Positions 45,481 to 56,479 of a DNA stretch of 64,000 nucleotides are shown in pieces. The notes beneath the pieces were generated by a model, which worked only from the letters and a program-made list of their open reading frames with translations, had not been told where the DNA came from and made no database searches. Where the stretch lies: contig JAPVLO010000951.1 of NCBI GenBank assembly GCA_027257055.1, forward strand, positions 177,501 to 241,500. Reading direction: 5' to 3'. Source of the DNA: Cephalopachus bancanus (taxonomy: Eukaryota; Chordata; Mammalia; Primates; Tarsiidae). A program made the position numbers and the translations under genes. The number at the start of each line of letters is the position of its first letter. Within the stretch, counting starts at the first letter, position 1.

Positions 45481-45589
45481 TAAGAGAGAAAAAAATAAAG
45501 GTCGGAGTTTAGTCCTAAGGCAGTTGGTGCTCCTTCTAAGGCACCTTCTGCATCACACAACAGGTAAAGAAAGAAGTTAAAGTATTTCA

Positions 45590-45885
45590 TAATGCCAGGC
45601 ACGGTGGCTCACACCTATAATCCCAGAGCTTTGGGAGGTCAAAGTGGGGCAACCCTTGAAGACAGGGGTTCAAGACCAGCCTGGGTAACTTGGTGAGACC
45701 TCATCTCTATACTAAGTCAAAAAATTAGCAGGGCATGGTGGTGCTTGTCTGTAGTCCCAGCTACTTGGGAGGCTGAGGCCGAAGGATTGCCTGAGCCCAG
45801 CAGACCAAGGCTGAGGTAGCTGAGAGCCTTTAACTGCACCCCAGCCTGGGAGACAGAGTGAGACTCCTACTAAAAAAAAAAGTAT
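45590..45885 (+). repeat. Alu, sense
   Basis: 'gccaggcacggtggctcaca' to 'gactcctactaaaaaaaaaa', with the linker 'atactaagtcaaaaaatt'. Confidence 0.92.
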
Positions 45886-45889
45886 TTCA

Positions 45890-46435
45890 TGACCCTGCAA
45901 AGACATCTTTTTGGGACTCCCAACCTCCGGGAACCTTGTAAGACAACTCTCTCCCCCCTGAATCTCTCCAAATAGGACTTCATCTTCATGTCAACACCTG
46001 GAGTTTTCTATCCCTTTATCTCAACCCATGACCTGCAAGCCCCCATTTGGAAATGTCCCTTCTCCCCGGACCAAACCAATGAAAATCTCATATGTCTTGA
46101 TTTATGGTTTTTGTAGCTTCTGCTTACACCTTATCATGGCAGGCCCACTTTCTCAGAACCTCCTGGGGACAGTGTCACGGGCCTAAGCCCTCAAGTTTGG
46201 GCCAGAGTAAACCATCTTAAACTATTTTACAGAGTTTGACACCTTTTCTCACCAAATCATTGAGGTGCTTCTGAGGCCGAACAGGCTACCTGGAACCCAT
46301 AGACTTGTTTCCTTCCCAAAGGCATGGACATTTCCCTAGAGAATCGTAATGTGTGGGTGTCTTCAATGCCTTTTCCAGGTAGGCGTCCCACGACTTTTTC
46401 AGGGGTGTCATTCAGCTCAATGCTGTGGTCACATG
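45890..46435 (-). mobile_element. ERV-derived segment, inverted relative to 44820-45480
   Basis: The minus strand reads 'aactctgtaaaatagtttaa', 'ctggcccaaacttgagggct', 'ccccaggaggttctgagaaa' and 'cttgcaggtcatgggttgag', collinear with the plus copy. Confidence 0.55.
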
Positions 46436-46789
46436 TCATGAAATAAGCTTCCCCTCAAGATGAGAGAAATGGGGGTGCCTGGAGGTTGACTCTCCCTTTG
46501 GGTCATCACCAGCTCCTCCCTGGCACCTGAGAAGAGGGAGAGAAGGTGTTAGGTCTGTGAGGATTGTTAGGTCAGTGGACTGGTGAGCTGGGCCGGTGCT
46601 GCAGGTAAGATGCAAAGAATTGCACAAAAATTAGATTGAAAATATAGTTTATTTAGAAAGCATATTGGAGAGAGAGAAAAAGGGGACCTACCTCCCCCAT
46701 ATAGGGGAGAGGCCCAGAGCTTAAAGAGAAGCATGTCCTGGCCATAGTTTGATGAATGCATGGCCAGGCCAGAGCTTAACAAAAGCATG

Positions 46790-47090
46790 AGTTGGATGCA
46801 GTGACTAACGCCTGTCAGCCCAGCACTTTAGGAGGCTGAGGTGGAAGGATCACTTGAACCCAGGGGTTTGAGACCAGCCTGGGCAACATGGCGAGACCTT
46901 GTCTCTACAATAAATAAAAAAGTTAGCCGAATGTGGTGGTACACACCTGTAGTTTCAACTATTTGGAAGGCTGAGGCAGAAGGATTGCCTGAGCCCAGGA
47001 GGCGGAGGCTGCAGTGGCTGTGATCGTGCCACTACACTCCAGCCCTCCAGCCTGGGTGACAGAGTGAGAATCTGACTCTATTATTTTTTT
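46790..47090 (+). repeat. Alu, sense, within the LTR
   Basis: 'agttggatgcagtgactaac' to 'gagaatctgactctattatt', with the linker 'acaataaataaaaaagtt'. Confidence 0.92.
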
Positions 47091-47417
47091 TAAAAAGCTT
47101 GGCCCCTGCTGTTTGAGGTCAAATGCTTTTCAATCTTCCCCTGACAGGGCAGGTCATTAATGTGATTGGGTGGTGGTCTGTTTCACGTCATCATAAAGGG
47201 TTAGGTAAGCTCAGGTACTAACATCATGGTGATGGACGACAGGTAGATGGGTGGGCTAGTCACGTAACTGTGGCCATGGTGATGGGGTCTGTGTCAACTC
47301 CATCACAAAGGGTTGATTGGAATAGATTAGGGTAGCTTGATGTTTTCATAGTTGGAAGACAAATAATTGGAAGAGAAAAGTTAATTACTGCGTTTGATCC
47401 CCAGCACCTCTACACAC

Positions 47418-47420
47418 ATA

Positions 47421-47468
<48 letters not shown>

Positions 47469-47470
47469 CG
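47418..47470 (+). repeat. (CA)n microsatellite
   Basis: About 24 CA dinucleotides, ending in acgcgcgcgc. Confidence 0.97.
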
Positions 47471-47620
47471 CGCGCAAAACAAGCTGGGGAGGGGGTTGCA
47501 AAACAATTATCAATAGCTACCTCCGGGAAACCAGTTCTGGCCTCAGCTATTGATCAGAGGCCAAGGTAGGTAATTGGTTAAGAAAGTGTGACAGGACCAG
47601 GCAGTGTCAAAATGGCAGCA

Positions 47621-47861
47621 CTTTGGCTAAGATTATTTTATTCAATGATCCCATGTTGGCATTTTGCCCTTTCAGAAGATGACTCAGACCTTCAGCTCAG
47701 AGATAACTTCAGGTCAGGAGAATGTAAAGTACCTGCTCAGCCCATGCTCCTCAGCAAAGACCGAGAAGACCATGCCTAAAAGGAGTGGTGTCATGCTATG
47801 GATAATGGTGTCTTCCACAGTTCCTGGGTCATAACCCTCATAACCTTTGTCTCAATCTTTT
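47621..47861. other. Unassigned sequence
   Basis: No recognised repeat or exon. Confidence 0.35.
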
Positions 47862-48160
47862 TTCTTGTTCTTTTTTTTGAGTCAGGTTTTCACTCTGTCA
47901 CCCAGGCTGAAATACAGTAACATGATCAAGCCTCACCATAGCCTTGACCTCCTGGGCTCAGGTGATCCTCCTGCCTCAGCCTCCCAAGTAGCTGGAACTA
48001 TAGGTGTACACTTCCCTGCCCAGGGATTTATTGTAATTTTTTAATTTATTGTAGAGACAAGGTCCCACAAAATTGCCCAGGCTTCTCTTGAACTCCTGGG
48101 CTCAAGTGATCCTCCTGTCTTAGCCCCCCAAAGTGCTGAGATTACTGGTGGGAACCATCT
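47862..48160 (-). repeat. Alu, antisense
   Basis: 'gagtcaggttttcactctgt' to 'cccaaagtgctgagattact', with the linker 'ttttaatttattgtagaga'. Confidence 0.92.
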
Positions 48161-48399
48161 TGTCTGACCTGTGTTGATGACCATTGTGGTGTGAGCCAGA
48201 GGGAAAGACAGCTTGGGAGAGCTTCCCCGAAGCAGAAGACCAACTCCACTCAAGCACTGAATTTCTCTAGGCCCATATTGTAAATCAAACATAAGGTATC
48301 ACCTCCCCATATTCACGGATCACGACCAATCCTAGCAGGAAGAAACTTATGGGTGGGATGAGTCTCAGAGCTTGGTCCTTTGAACACATCGCTCTGTAG
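48161..48399. other. Unassigned sequence
   Basis: No recognised element. Confidence 0.35.
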
Positions 48400-48555
48400 G
48401 ATCATACTAGCTAATGAAAGATGCCAGATTCTGTAAAATATTAGAGATGGTTTATCTTAGCCAGTGTGAGTGACCTAGGCATGTGGCATTGTCCCTATCA
48501 GGTACTGGGAATATATGCCCATTGTGGTAAAATTGCACTTGGTTATATATATTGA
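48400..48555 (+). mobile_element. Short piece of the 44.8-kb ERV family
   Basis: 'gatgccagattctgtaaaat' and 'tgcacttggttatatatatt' match the start of 44820-45480. Confidence 0.5.
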
Positions 48556-48565
48556 ACACTCTACT

Positions 48566-48800
48566 CAATCACCCATCACTTAAAAAATCTACCATTCAGT
48601 CACCCATCACCCAAGAATTCTACAACTCAGTCACTTGCCACCCAAGGAACCTACCACTCAGTCACCAACTATTCACGAAATCCACCACTCAGTAACCCAT
48701 CACCCAGAAAATCTACTGCTCAGTCACTCACCACCCAAGAAGCCTAGAAGTCACCCTCCACCCAAGAGATTTGCCAGTCATTCAGTCACCACTTACCACA
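48566..48800 (+). repeat. 31-bp minisatellite, about 7 copies
   Basis: 'cagtcacccatcacccaaga' recurs with a strict 31-bp period at 48566, 48597, 48628, 48659, 48690 and 48721, then decays. Confidence 0.93.
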
Positions 48801-48963
48801 CAGATTCCTTTCTACTTAGACCTTATCCTCCCTGGAATCAAATAGAGAGAGTCTGAACTACTAATCTAGGCTCCTTGACTGGGATATCATGGTCATTTCA
48901 AGTCATGCCATTATCAGCATCTGATTCTGGGTTATCTTGTGAATTTTTAAAACAGACATCTAC
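48801..48963. other. Unassigned sequence
   Basis: A short spacer with nothing recognised. Confidence 0.35.
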
Positions 48964-49105
48964 AAAGCCAGGTGCAGTGGCTCACATGTATAATCTCAGA
49001 ACCTTGGGAGGCTGAGGTGGGAGGACTGCTTGAGGCCAGGGATTGGAGACATCCTGGTAAACACGATGAGACCTCGTCTCTACAAAAAAATGAAGAAAGA
49101 AAGTC
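48964..49105 (+). repeat. Alu left monomer, sense
   Basis: 'aagccaggtgcagtggctca' to 'gacctcgtctctacaaaaaa'. Confidence 0.9.
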
Positions 49106-49214
49106 TATAGCTTCTCCGAACACTCCTTTTCTAGCTAAGGATCTAATTGGACTCACGTTTCCATGGGATTCATTTATACCTTTTCTTTCCTGTTCTGTTC
49201 CTCTTCTGGTGATA

Positions 49215-49385
49215 TCCTCTGTGCTCTCAGAACTTCCTTGTGATTTCATCTCTATGATCTCAGGATGTCTCTGTGATCTCACAACATTTCTGGGCTCTCA
49301 GGATATCTCTATGCTCTCAGGACATCTCTGTGATCTCAGAACTTCTCCGGGCTCTCAGGATGTCTCTGGGCTCTCAGTCTTCAGT
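49215..49385 (+). repeat. 19-bp minisatellite, about 8 copies
   Basis: Unit 'g(a/g)(t/g)ctctcaggatgtctctg' with variants gatctcagaacttctcc and atgctctcaggacatctct. Confidence 0.88.
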
Positions 49386-49466
49386 TGTTTTCTGCCTCTT
49401 CTGCTTTGTGGTCATCCCAGCTTTCCAAGTTTCTCAGCAGTTCCTTACTCACCAGTGTTTGGAGAG

Positions 49467-50118
49467 TGAAGGGACATAATATGGATTCAATATAGCCAAA
49501 GAGCAGTCATTTTAACATTGCCTAGATCTGTCATGTTTCTCTAGCAATTCACTTTGATTTACTCTCTAATCACTCGCCAAGGACAGAACTGTTTTCTTGA
49601 GGTAGCTATTGACAATTGCTTTACAACCCCCTCCTCAGCTTTTTTTGTAAACAAGTTAAACTAATCAGTCAGCTCTTCATGAACTTCATGGTAGACTCCA
49701 TCAACAAGGCAATAGTCATGTGACCGACCCATCTGTCTGCCTGCTGTCCATCAGCTGACTCAGTACCTGTGCTTACCTGCCCTCCATGATAATATGGAAC
49801 AGAGCACCACCCAATCACCTTAACGACCTGCCGCTATCAAAGGGAAGGGTTAAAAGCTATTCAACTTCAAACTTCCCTTTGCCATTGCCTTGCTAAGCAA
49901 TGGTCTGGCCATATGCTCTTTGATCTATGGCCAGATCTTGTTTTCTTAAGCTTTGGCCCCCTCTCCTACCTTGGAAAGGTGAACGTCCTCTCTCTCTCTC
50001 TCTCTAATTTGCTTTTTAAATAAACTTATTTTCCAATATAATTTCTGTGCAATTCTTTGCATCTTTCATGTGGCACTGGATCGCAGACTAGACACCTTCC
50101 ATTGAGCCTGACCTAACA
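49467..50118 (+). mobile_element. ERV LTR, plus strand
   Basis: It starts TGAAGGGACATAATATGG and ends CTGACCTAACA. It has 'gccctccatgataatatgga', a short TC run (49990-50005), aataaact (50021) and 'tctgtgcaattctttgcatc' in R/U5. Downstream, a second acctaaca (50151-50158) is followed by tttggaggttccactga, which could be a decayed primer-binding site, so a trace of the internal region may remain. No clear target duplication was found. Confidence 0.7.
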
Positions 50119-50185
50119 TTTGAATGCCCTACTGGGAGATATATTTTTAACCTAACATTTTGGAGGTTCCACTGATATTTTAACC

Positions 50186-50187
<2 letters not shown>

Positions 50188-50245
<58 letters not shown>
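50188..50245 (+). repeat. (GA)n microsatellite
   Basis: About 27 GA dinucleotides just 3' of the LTR. Confidence 0.97.
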
Positions 50246-50246
<1 letters not shown>

Positions 50247-50464
50247 GACACCATTCTCTTGAAATCTGATGAAATAAGAAACTATGACGTTGCCATATTG
50301 GGTTCTGGGGGCATTTTCCAGATATAATAATTCAGGATGTCCCATTATGTTTGAATTCTCAGTCAGCAATGTATCATTTTAATAGCAATGTACCCAAAAT
50401 ACATTATGAAACCATAAAAAAATTTGTATTTGAATTTTAAAGGAACACGTGTCCCTTTTTTGTT
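50246..50464. other. Unassigned sequence
   Basis: Possible ERV internal remnant. Nothing is supported. Confidence 0.3.
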
Positions 50465-50758
50465 TGTTTATTTTTTTGAGACAGGGTCTCACTCTATTGC
50501 CCAGGCTGAAGTTACATGGCATTATCAATGCTCACCACAGTCTAGACCTCCTGACCTCAAGTGAACCTCTTGTTTCAGCCTCTTGAGTAGCTGGGACTAC
50601 AGGCACCTCCACACCCGGGTAATTATTTTACTTTTTTTGTAGAGACAAGGTCTTTCTGTGTTGTCCAGGTTGGTCTTGAACTCCTGGGCTCAAGCTATCC
50701 TCCTGCCTTGGTCTCCCAAAGCACTGAGATTACAGGCATGAGCCGCAGAGCCTGGCTA
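50465..50758 (-). repeat. Alu, antisense
   Basis: 'gagacagggtctcactctat' to 'gagccgcagagcctggctag'. Confidence 0.92.
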
Positions 50759-50981
50759 GACAAGCGTGTCTTATTTTTACTTAGAAATATAAATAATTTT
50801 GTGTTCTTATTTGATAATCTAGCCTGACCAGTCCTGAGGCTTGGTAGCGAAGAAGAATCTGGTTCAATTGAGAAGATTCTAGTTCAAAGCTGGGAGTACA
50901 ACAGGAAGCAGACAATTCTTTTTGAATTGCACTGACAGATTCAAGCCAGCCTCAGGCAGAAGAATTACACACAACAGGGAA

Positions 50982-50982
<1 letters not shown>

Positions 50983-51016
<34 letters not shown>

Positions 51017-51180
51017 CTGTCTCTCTCTCCCCGCCCTCCCTCTTTTCTTCCTTCCTTCCTTCCTTCCTTCCTTCCTTCTTTCCTTTCTTTCTTTCTTTCT
51101 TTCTTTTTCTTTCTTTCTTCCCTTCTTTCTTTCTTCCCTTCTTTCTGTCACTCTCTCCCCCCCTCGTTTGCTCTTTCTTT
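50983..51180 (+). repeat. (CT)n/(CTTC)n/(CTTT)n pyrimidine array
   Basis: About 17 CT dinucleotides, seven CTTC units and then CTTT units. Confidence 0.96.
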
Positions 51181-51307
51181 TATTATTATTTTTTTGATTA
51201 GTCAAATATTTTTATTTTGCCAAAGAACTCTAACAGCGAGCCTCTGGCAATTCCCAAGCATAGAATGAACTCCAAATAAAACAAAACCAAATTGCACTAT
51301 TTTCTTT

Positions 51308-51590
51308 TCTTTTTTTTCTTTTGAGAAAGGATCTTGTTCTGTCGCTCAGGTTGGAGAGCAGTGGTGTGATTATAGCTCACTGCAGTCTCAACCTGCTGGC
51401 CTCAGATGATCCTCCTGAGTCAGCATCTTGAGTAGCTGGGACTAGAGGCGTCATCATGCCCAGCTATTTTTTTTTATTTTTTATTTGTTTTACAATTAGG
51501 GGTCTCAATGTGTTGCCCAGGTTAGTCTTGAGCTCCTGGGCTCAAGTGATCCTCCCACCTCAGTCTTCCGAGTAGCTAAACTTCTTTAGT
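51308..51590 (-). repeat. Alu, antisense
   Basis: 'gagaaaggatcttgttctgt' to 'tcctcccacctcagtcttcc'. The 5' end is truncated. Confidence 0.9.
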
Positions 51591-51814
51591 TTTTATAATT
51601 TGCATTTAAATTGCATAAAAACTTAAATATCCAGTTGAGGCAGGGTAGGTAGCACAGGTTACACATAGATAGCTACATTTCTCATAGACACATTTTAGGA
51701 AGCCTTTAGACATTTTAAAAAAATTATGTTTTATTGCAGGCCAACCTGGCAGCCTTCTCTACCCCTTCAGCAAATCAAAAGAAAACCCCATCCGATGTAA
51801 GAATAGGACAGCCC
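51591..51814. other. Unassigned sequence
   Basis: No recognised element. Confidence 0.35.
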
Positions 51815-52090
51815 AGTCTTCCCTTCCCTTCCCTTCTTTTCCCTTTTCCCTTTTCCCTTCCCTTCCCTTTCCTTTCCTTATTTTTTTTAGTTGAGGTCTC
51901 ACTCTGTAACCCAGGCTGGAGTGCAGTGGCACACTCACGGCCACCACAGCCTTGACCTGCTGGGCTCAGGCGACCTTCTCACCTCAGCCTCCTGAGTAGC
52001 TGGGTCTACAGGTGCCACCACAACCAATTAATTTTTTTATTTACTGTAGCCATGAGGTCTTCCCAAGGTGCTCAGGCTGGTCTGGAACTC
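51815..52090 (-). repeat. Antisense Alu with an expanded (TTCCC)n tail
   Basis: The tail (on the plus strand cttcccttcccttccctt to 51880) has become a TTCCC/TTTCC array. The Alu body is 51888-52090 with 'ttttatttactgtagcc' in the linker. Confidence 0.9.
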
Positions 52091-52526
52091 CCAGCCCAAA
52101 CTTTCAATTCATGATTTATCATAATAATCACTAAGAATCTTTCAGGCTCACAGTCCAAGACAGAAGTTATCACCACTTAACTAACCAAAGCCATATAAAT
52201 GATAATAAGACCGACTTTATCTTAGGAACTTGTGAATTGGAAATGTCTGGCAGGTCTCCTGAATAGACAATGTGGTCAGGAAAGACCATCCCCCTTCCTC
52301 TCCTCCCATCAGAACAGAGAGACATCAATCTCTCCAGAGTGGCCATTATCTGTGTCCCACTCTCTTTAGTCTATCAATTGTTGGGAAAATATATCTAGTT
52401 TCTTCATTAAACAAAACAAATTCTTTTGTTTTTGAGAGACTTGCTTGCACCAGGCTTTTCTGGTACAAAACTTTCACTGGCACTTTCTTTTCTATCTTCT
52501 TTCTCTAATAAACTTTGCTTTGAAAC
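52091..52526. other. Unassigned, possibly LTR
   Basis: 'tctctaataaactttgcttt' at 52501 is a poly(A)-signal context like those of LTRs, so this may be the 3' part of a different plus-strand LTR. The ends are not resolved. Confidence 0.35.
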
Positions 52527-52694
52527 TGAAAGGGTGAAACATCAAAATGAAATTATTTAATGGAATAATCTTAAACTAAATTGCAGCCATCTTGATCCTG
52601 CCTAGTTCTGTCATATTCTCTTAACATTACATAGATTGCCTTCTAATCAAGGACATAACTGGTTTCCTGGAGGTAGCTATTGATAATTGATTTG

Positions 52695-52968
52695 CTTGTT
52701 TGCTTTTTAAGTCGGGTTCTTATTCTGTTGCCCAAGCTGGCACAATCACGGATCATCACAGCCTCAGTCCTCTCATCTCAGCCTCCTGAGTAGCTGGAAC
52801 TACAGGTGTGTGCCACCACACCCAGCCAGTTTTTTGATTTACTGTAGAGACGAGGTCTCGTCAAGTTGCCCAGGCTAGTCTCGAACCTCTGGCTCAGGCA
52901 ATCCTCTTGCCTCAGCCTCCCAAAGTGCAGGGATGACAAGGATGAGCCACCATGCCTGGTAATAAGCG
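52695..52968 (-). repeat. Alu, antisense, within the LTR
   Basis: 'aagtcgggttcttattctgt' to 'atgagccaccatgcctggta', with the linker 'ttttttgatttactgtagag'. The LTR words 'attgataattgat' and 'taagcgttttgtgttaatta' flank it. Confidence 0.9.
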
Positions 52969-53351
52969 TTTTGTGTTAATTAACTTTTCTATTCCAAGTA
53001 TTCACCTCCAGTCATAAGAAAAATAAATTAATCTAATAAGCCCCTTGTGAACTTCATGACACAGACCCCATCACCATGGCCACAGTTATGTAACTGACCC
53101 ACCCATTTGCCTACTGTCCATCACCTACATCAGTCCCTGGGCTTACCTGTTTCCTCTGTGATGATGTGGAAAAGACCACCAGGCAGTCACCTTAACGACC
53201 TGCCCTCATTAAAGGACAGGTTTAAAAACATGCAACCTTTAGTAGCCATCGACTATTGCTTTGCTAAGCTCTGGTGTATACATGTGGCTCTTTGAGCTAT
53301 GGCTGCCATGTTTCCTAGCTTTGGCCCTGTTCTCTACTTTGGGGAAGTGAA

Positions 53352-53354
<3 letters not shown>

Positions 53355-53402
<48 letters not shown>
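53355..53402 (+). repeat. (TC)n microsatellite
   Basis: About 23 TC dinucleotides, an expansion of the TC run typical of this LTR group. Confidence 0.97.
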
Positions 53403-53403
<1 letters not shown>

Positions 53404-53498
53404 AGTTTACTTTCTAATCATTGCTTTGTTAAACTCTGCTGTGTCCATATGGCTCTTTGAGTTATGACCACCATGTTTTCCTAAGCTTTAGTCCCCTC

Positions 53499-54365
53499 TG
53501 TTAGGGTACGGACAGGGTGAGGGTGGATGGAGGAGAGGGAGAGGCACAGGGAGGCACGGCAGAGAAGGGCGCAGCACTGCCAGAGCCGGCATGCCAAGGG
53601 TGCCGCTCTGGGAACCCAGAGATCCAAGTAAATTGCAAAGAATTGCAACACACAAAAAGGTTAAGAGAGAAAAGCTTATTTAAAAGTAAATTAGAGAAAG
53701 AGAAGGTAAAGAGAAGATTCACCTCCCCAAGGTGGGGGAGGGGGACCAAAGCCTGGAAGCATGGCGACAGCCATAACTCAAAGAGCAGGCAATGGCCATT
53801 TGTTGCTTGTGGTAGAGTCCTTTTAACCATTCCCCGTGATGCGGGAAGATCATTAAGGTGACTGGGTGATGGTCTGCTTCCATGTCATCACAAAGGGGCA
53901 GACAAGCACAGATACTGATGGTGTCAGGTGATGGACAGCAGGCAGGTGGGTGGGTTAGTCACATGATTGCTACCATGGTGGAGCTTATTTGAGTCACATA
54001 GGTCACAAAGGGCTGATTAGGTTAACGGGGGTGGGGGTGGGGGGGGGCTCCTGCAAGAGACTTGTTAGACATTTGCAATTCACAAACTCAGACATTTGGA
54101 ACTCACAAATTCCTTGACCAAAGGTGGGTTGGTCATATTATTACTTTTATGACTTTGACCAGCCAAAGGGTGATCTTTGATCTTCGGCCTTGACAAGGAA
54201 CCTAAATGTTTACTAGAGATTATTATGCTAAACCATGAATGGTTGGGTTGCCCTGGTTGCATCTGAAGGAGGGGTGATGGGATGGGATAGGCTGCTTGTT
54301 CTGCAGAAGAATGTCTGAATGGTTTTCTAATGGTTATGCTGAGGCAAAAATACTAAACCCTTTCA
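53499..54365 (-). mobile_element. Solo LTR nested in an LTR, minus strand
   Basis: On the minus strand it starts TGAAAGGGTTTAGTATTT and ends GTACCCTAACA. It is 867 bp and flanked by the 5-bp duplication CCCTC (53494-53498 and 54366-54370). Beyond that the outer LTR resumes in register (aagctttagtcccctc / cctcccctacattggggagg). The minus-strand poly(A) region ('cttatttaaaagtaaatt' on plus, about 53667) and a GC-rich U5 (53510-53620) are visible. It is related to the outer LTR but has its own U5. Confidence 0.85.
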
Positions 54366-54522
54366 CCCTCCCCTACATTGGGGAGGCGAATCTCTCACTC
54401 CCTAATTTACTTTCTAAATAAACTATCTTTTCCAACCTAATTTCTGTGCAATTCTTTGCATCTCTTGCATGGCACCGGATCACAGACACCCCTTAGCCCC
54501 TCTTCTCCAGTCTGATCTAACC

Positions 54523-54719
54523 TAAAAGAAACTTTGCTGGCTGTTCTGAAAAATTATTTCAAAGTCGAGTCAAAGAACCCATGGATCTGCACCACACCCC
54601 AGGCAATATCACCACCATGAACAGGAAAAAAAAAGCATTCATTCTTCCCTGGGTATTTTTTGATTAGAAATGGTTTTCTTTCTTATGTAACTTCTAAGTT
54701 TTTAAAAAAGTATATAAGT
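54523..54719. other. Unassigned sequence
   Basis: Nothing recognised. Confidence 0.35.
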
Positions 54720-54850
54720 CAGACACAGTGGCTCATGCCTGTAATCCCAACGCTCTGGGAGGCTGAGGCGGGAGGATCACTTGGGGCCAGAAGTTTAAGA
54801 TCAGCCTAGGTAACGTAGTGATACCCTGTCTCTACAAAACAAATAAACAA
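54720..54850 (+). repeat. Alu left monomer, sense
   Basis: 'cagacacagtggctcatgcc' to 'ccctgtctctacaaaacaaa'. The tail merges into TG/TA-rich simple sequence to about 54965. Confidence 0.9.
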
Positions 54851-54865
54851 TAACGACAAAAATCA

Positions 54866-55110
54866 ACCATATGTGTGAGTGTGTGTGTGTGTATGTACAT
54901 ACATGTATATATATACATTTTAGCATTTTATGTGTGTGTGTGTATATGTGTGTTATGTGTTTAAATATGTAAATCTCAGGGTCTTCCATCTGTGTGAGGG
55001 GGGATGGAGGTAAGTGTGCATGTGTTTGTGCACATACATGTGGATGTAGGTGTTTGGGAGTATAAGTACAATGCTATTTGGGATTTATGCAAATATATGC
55101 AGGTGTATAT
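54866..55110 (+). repeat. TG/TA-rich simple sequence
   Basis: gtgtgtgtgtgtatgtacat-type words, then looser 'tgtgtttgtgcacatac'. Confidence 0.85.
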
Positions 55111-55119
55111 CTGTGGATT

Positions 55120-56030
55120 GTGACACACACTACAACAGGGGTGTTCAACCTTTTGGCTTCCTTGGACTACATCGAGTAAACAGGAATTGTCTTGGGTTGT
55201 ACGTACATTATGTAATATATGGGGGAGTGCCAAAAATTTGTTTTGAGTATGACATTCACTTCAAAGGTGGTGTTCATCAAATGAACACTAGTGTCACTGT
55301 GCAACAGGCAGAACAGTCAAAGAAAATGGTGGAAGCACAGCTGAGAAAACATTACATTACTAATCTAATCTAGTTCAGCTTCAAAAAGTAATACATAGAT
55401 AACAGCTCTTAAAATGTGTATACATCAAGACCAGCCGGGGCAACTTGGCAAGACCTCATCTCTATAATAAACAAAAATTTAGCCAGGTATGGTATTGCAT
55501 GCCTGTAGATCCAGCTACTTGGAAGGCTAAGGCAGAAAGATCACTGGAGCCCAGCAGGTTGATGCTGGGGTGGCAGTGAGCGTGCCACTGCACTCCAGCC
55601 TGGGCGACGGACTGAGACTCCAATTAAAAAAAAAGTGTATACATTTTTTGGCACCCAGTGGTTATGATAGTGCATACGCATAACAAGATTTATTTTAATT
55701 TTTATATTTTTTATTACAAAATTTAGAAAAATGAGAACAATATAAAACTAGTGGGAAATCTGACTTTGTTTTGTAAAATGAACCTATTGATATCAGGTTC
55801 AGTGGAAGTGGTCACAATTTTTAGTGAGTTATCAAAGTGCTTGTCAACAATGTTTGTTCAAGTTTTACTCTTTGTGTGCTTCATAATTGAAAACAGCCGC
55901 TCACAGATGTATGGGCTACTCAAAAGCAGTGTCATGAGCAAGGCTTGATGGTGAACTTCAAGAATGGAACTACACAGAGGGCTACAGAAAAAATAAACAC
56001 TAAAAATCGCAGAATGTTAAAAGATTTTGT
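55120..56030 (+). mobile_element. Possible DNA-transposon-like old repeat, split by an Alu
   Basis: It starts 'caacaggggtgttcaacctt' and 'ggcttccttggactacatcg', a context I associate with an old primate interspersed repeat. After the Alu, 'ttcataattgaaaacagccg' and 'ctcacagatgtatgggctac' encode IENSRSQMYGLL, reminiscent of hAT-like transposase fragments. Family and ends are unconfirmed. Confidence 0.4.
55428..55640 (+). repeat. Alu (5'-truncated), sense
   Basis: 'caagaccagccggggcaact' to 'gactgagactccaattaaaa', with the linker 'ataataaacaaaaattta'. Confidence 0.9.
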
Positions 56031-56074
56031 GGGGGTTACATTACTATCTGTCTTGGGTCACATGCCTGTACTAC

Positions 56075-56295
56075 AACATGGATAAACCCCAAACTGTCAT
56101 GCCAAGGGAGAAAAGCTAGATGCCAAAAGCCACATAATGTATGTTTCATTTCCATGAAATGTCCAAAATAATAAAATCCACAGGGACAGAAGTGAATTCT
56201 TGGTTGCCGGGGTCTGAGGAGGGGGCATGTGGAGTGACTGCTGATGGACAGAGTTTCTTTGTGGGGTGATAGAATGTTTAATGTTTGATGGTGGT
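56075..56295 (+). mobile_element. Old L1 (L1M-type) 3'-end fragment, sense
   Basis: 'acatggataaaccccaaact', 'gtttcatttccatgaaatgt', 'cacagggacagaagtgaatt', 'cttggttgccggggtctgag' and 'tggagtgactgctgatgg' follow the known order of old L1 3' ends. Confidence 0.75.

Positions 56296-56345
<50 letters not shown>
56296..56345 (+). repeat. (CA)n microsatellite
   Basis: About 24 CA dinucleotides directly after the old L1 3' end. Confidence 0.97.
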
Positions 56346-56346
<1 letters not shown>

Positions 56347-56479
56347 TGGTTCTGTTTCTCTGAAGAACTCTGACTAATGCAGATTTTGTACTAATTTTAT
56401 GGTCCTACAAGTTGTCCCAGAGCATGAGAAATGGGAGTCACTAAGTAAAAGTTTTGTTTGTTTAATGATATTGTAACAT

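Larger units (their letters stand above)
46565..47620 (-). mobile_element. ERV LTR, minus strand, with Alu and (CA)n inside
   Basis: On the plus strand it begins tgttaggtcag (the LTR 3' end ...CTGACCTAACA). It has 'gatgcaaagaattgcacaaa', then 'agtttatttagaaag' (poly(A) signal on the minus strand), a shared stretch around 47160-47330 (atcataaagggttaggtaag, tagtcacgtaactgtggcca) and ends near 'cagtgtcaaaatggcagca'. The LTRs at 49467, 52527 and 53499 belong to the same group. Confidence 0.7.
52527..54522 (+). mobile_element. ERV LTR, plus strand, interrupted by an Alu and by another LTR
   Basis: It starts TGAAAGGGTGAAACATC and ends near CCAGTCTGATCTAAC. The body shares 'caggcagtcaccttaacgac', 'gctttggccctgttctctac' and 'tctgtgcaattctttgcatc' with 49467-50118. 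A block of about 120 bp around 'ttgctttg(c/t)taa(g/a)ctctg' is present twice, with a (TC)n between. An antisense Alu (52695-52968) and a minus-strand solo LTR (53499-54365) are nested in it. Confidence 0.78.

Noticed and set aside
50150..50180. ERV primer-binding site after the LTR at 49467
   Set aside because: tggaggttccactga resembles one, but it lies about 40 bp beyond the apparent LTR end and has no following gag-like sequence, so it was kept as a remark only.
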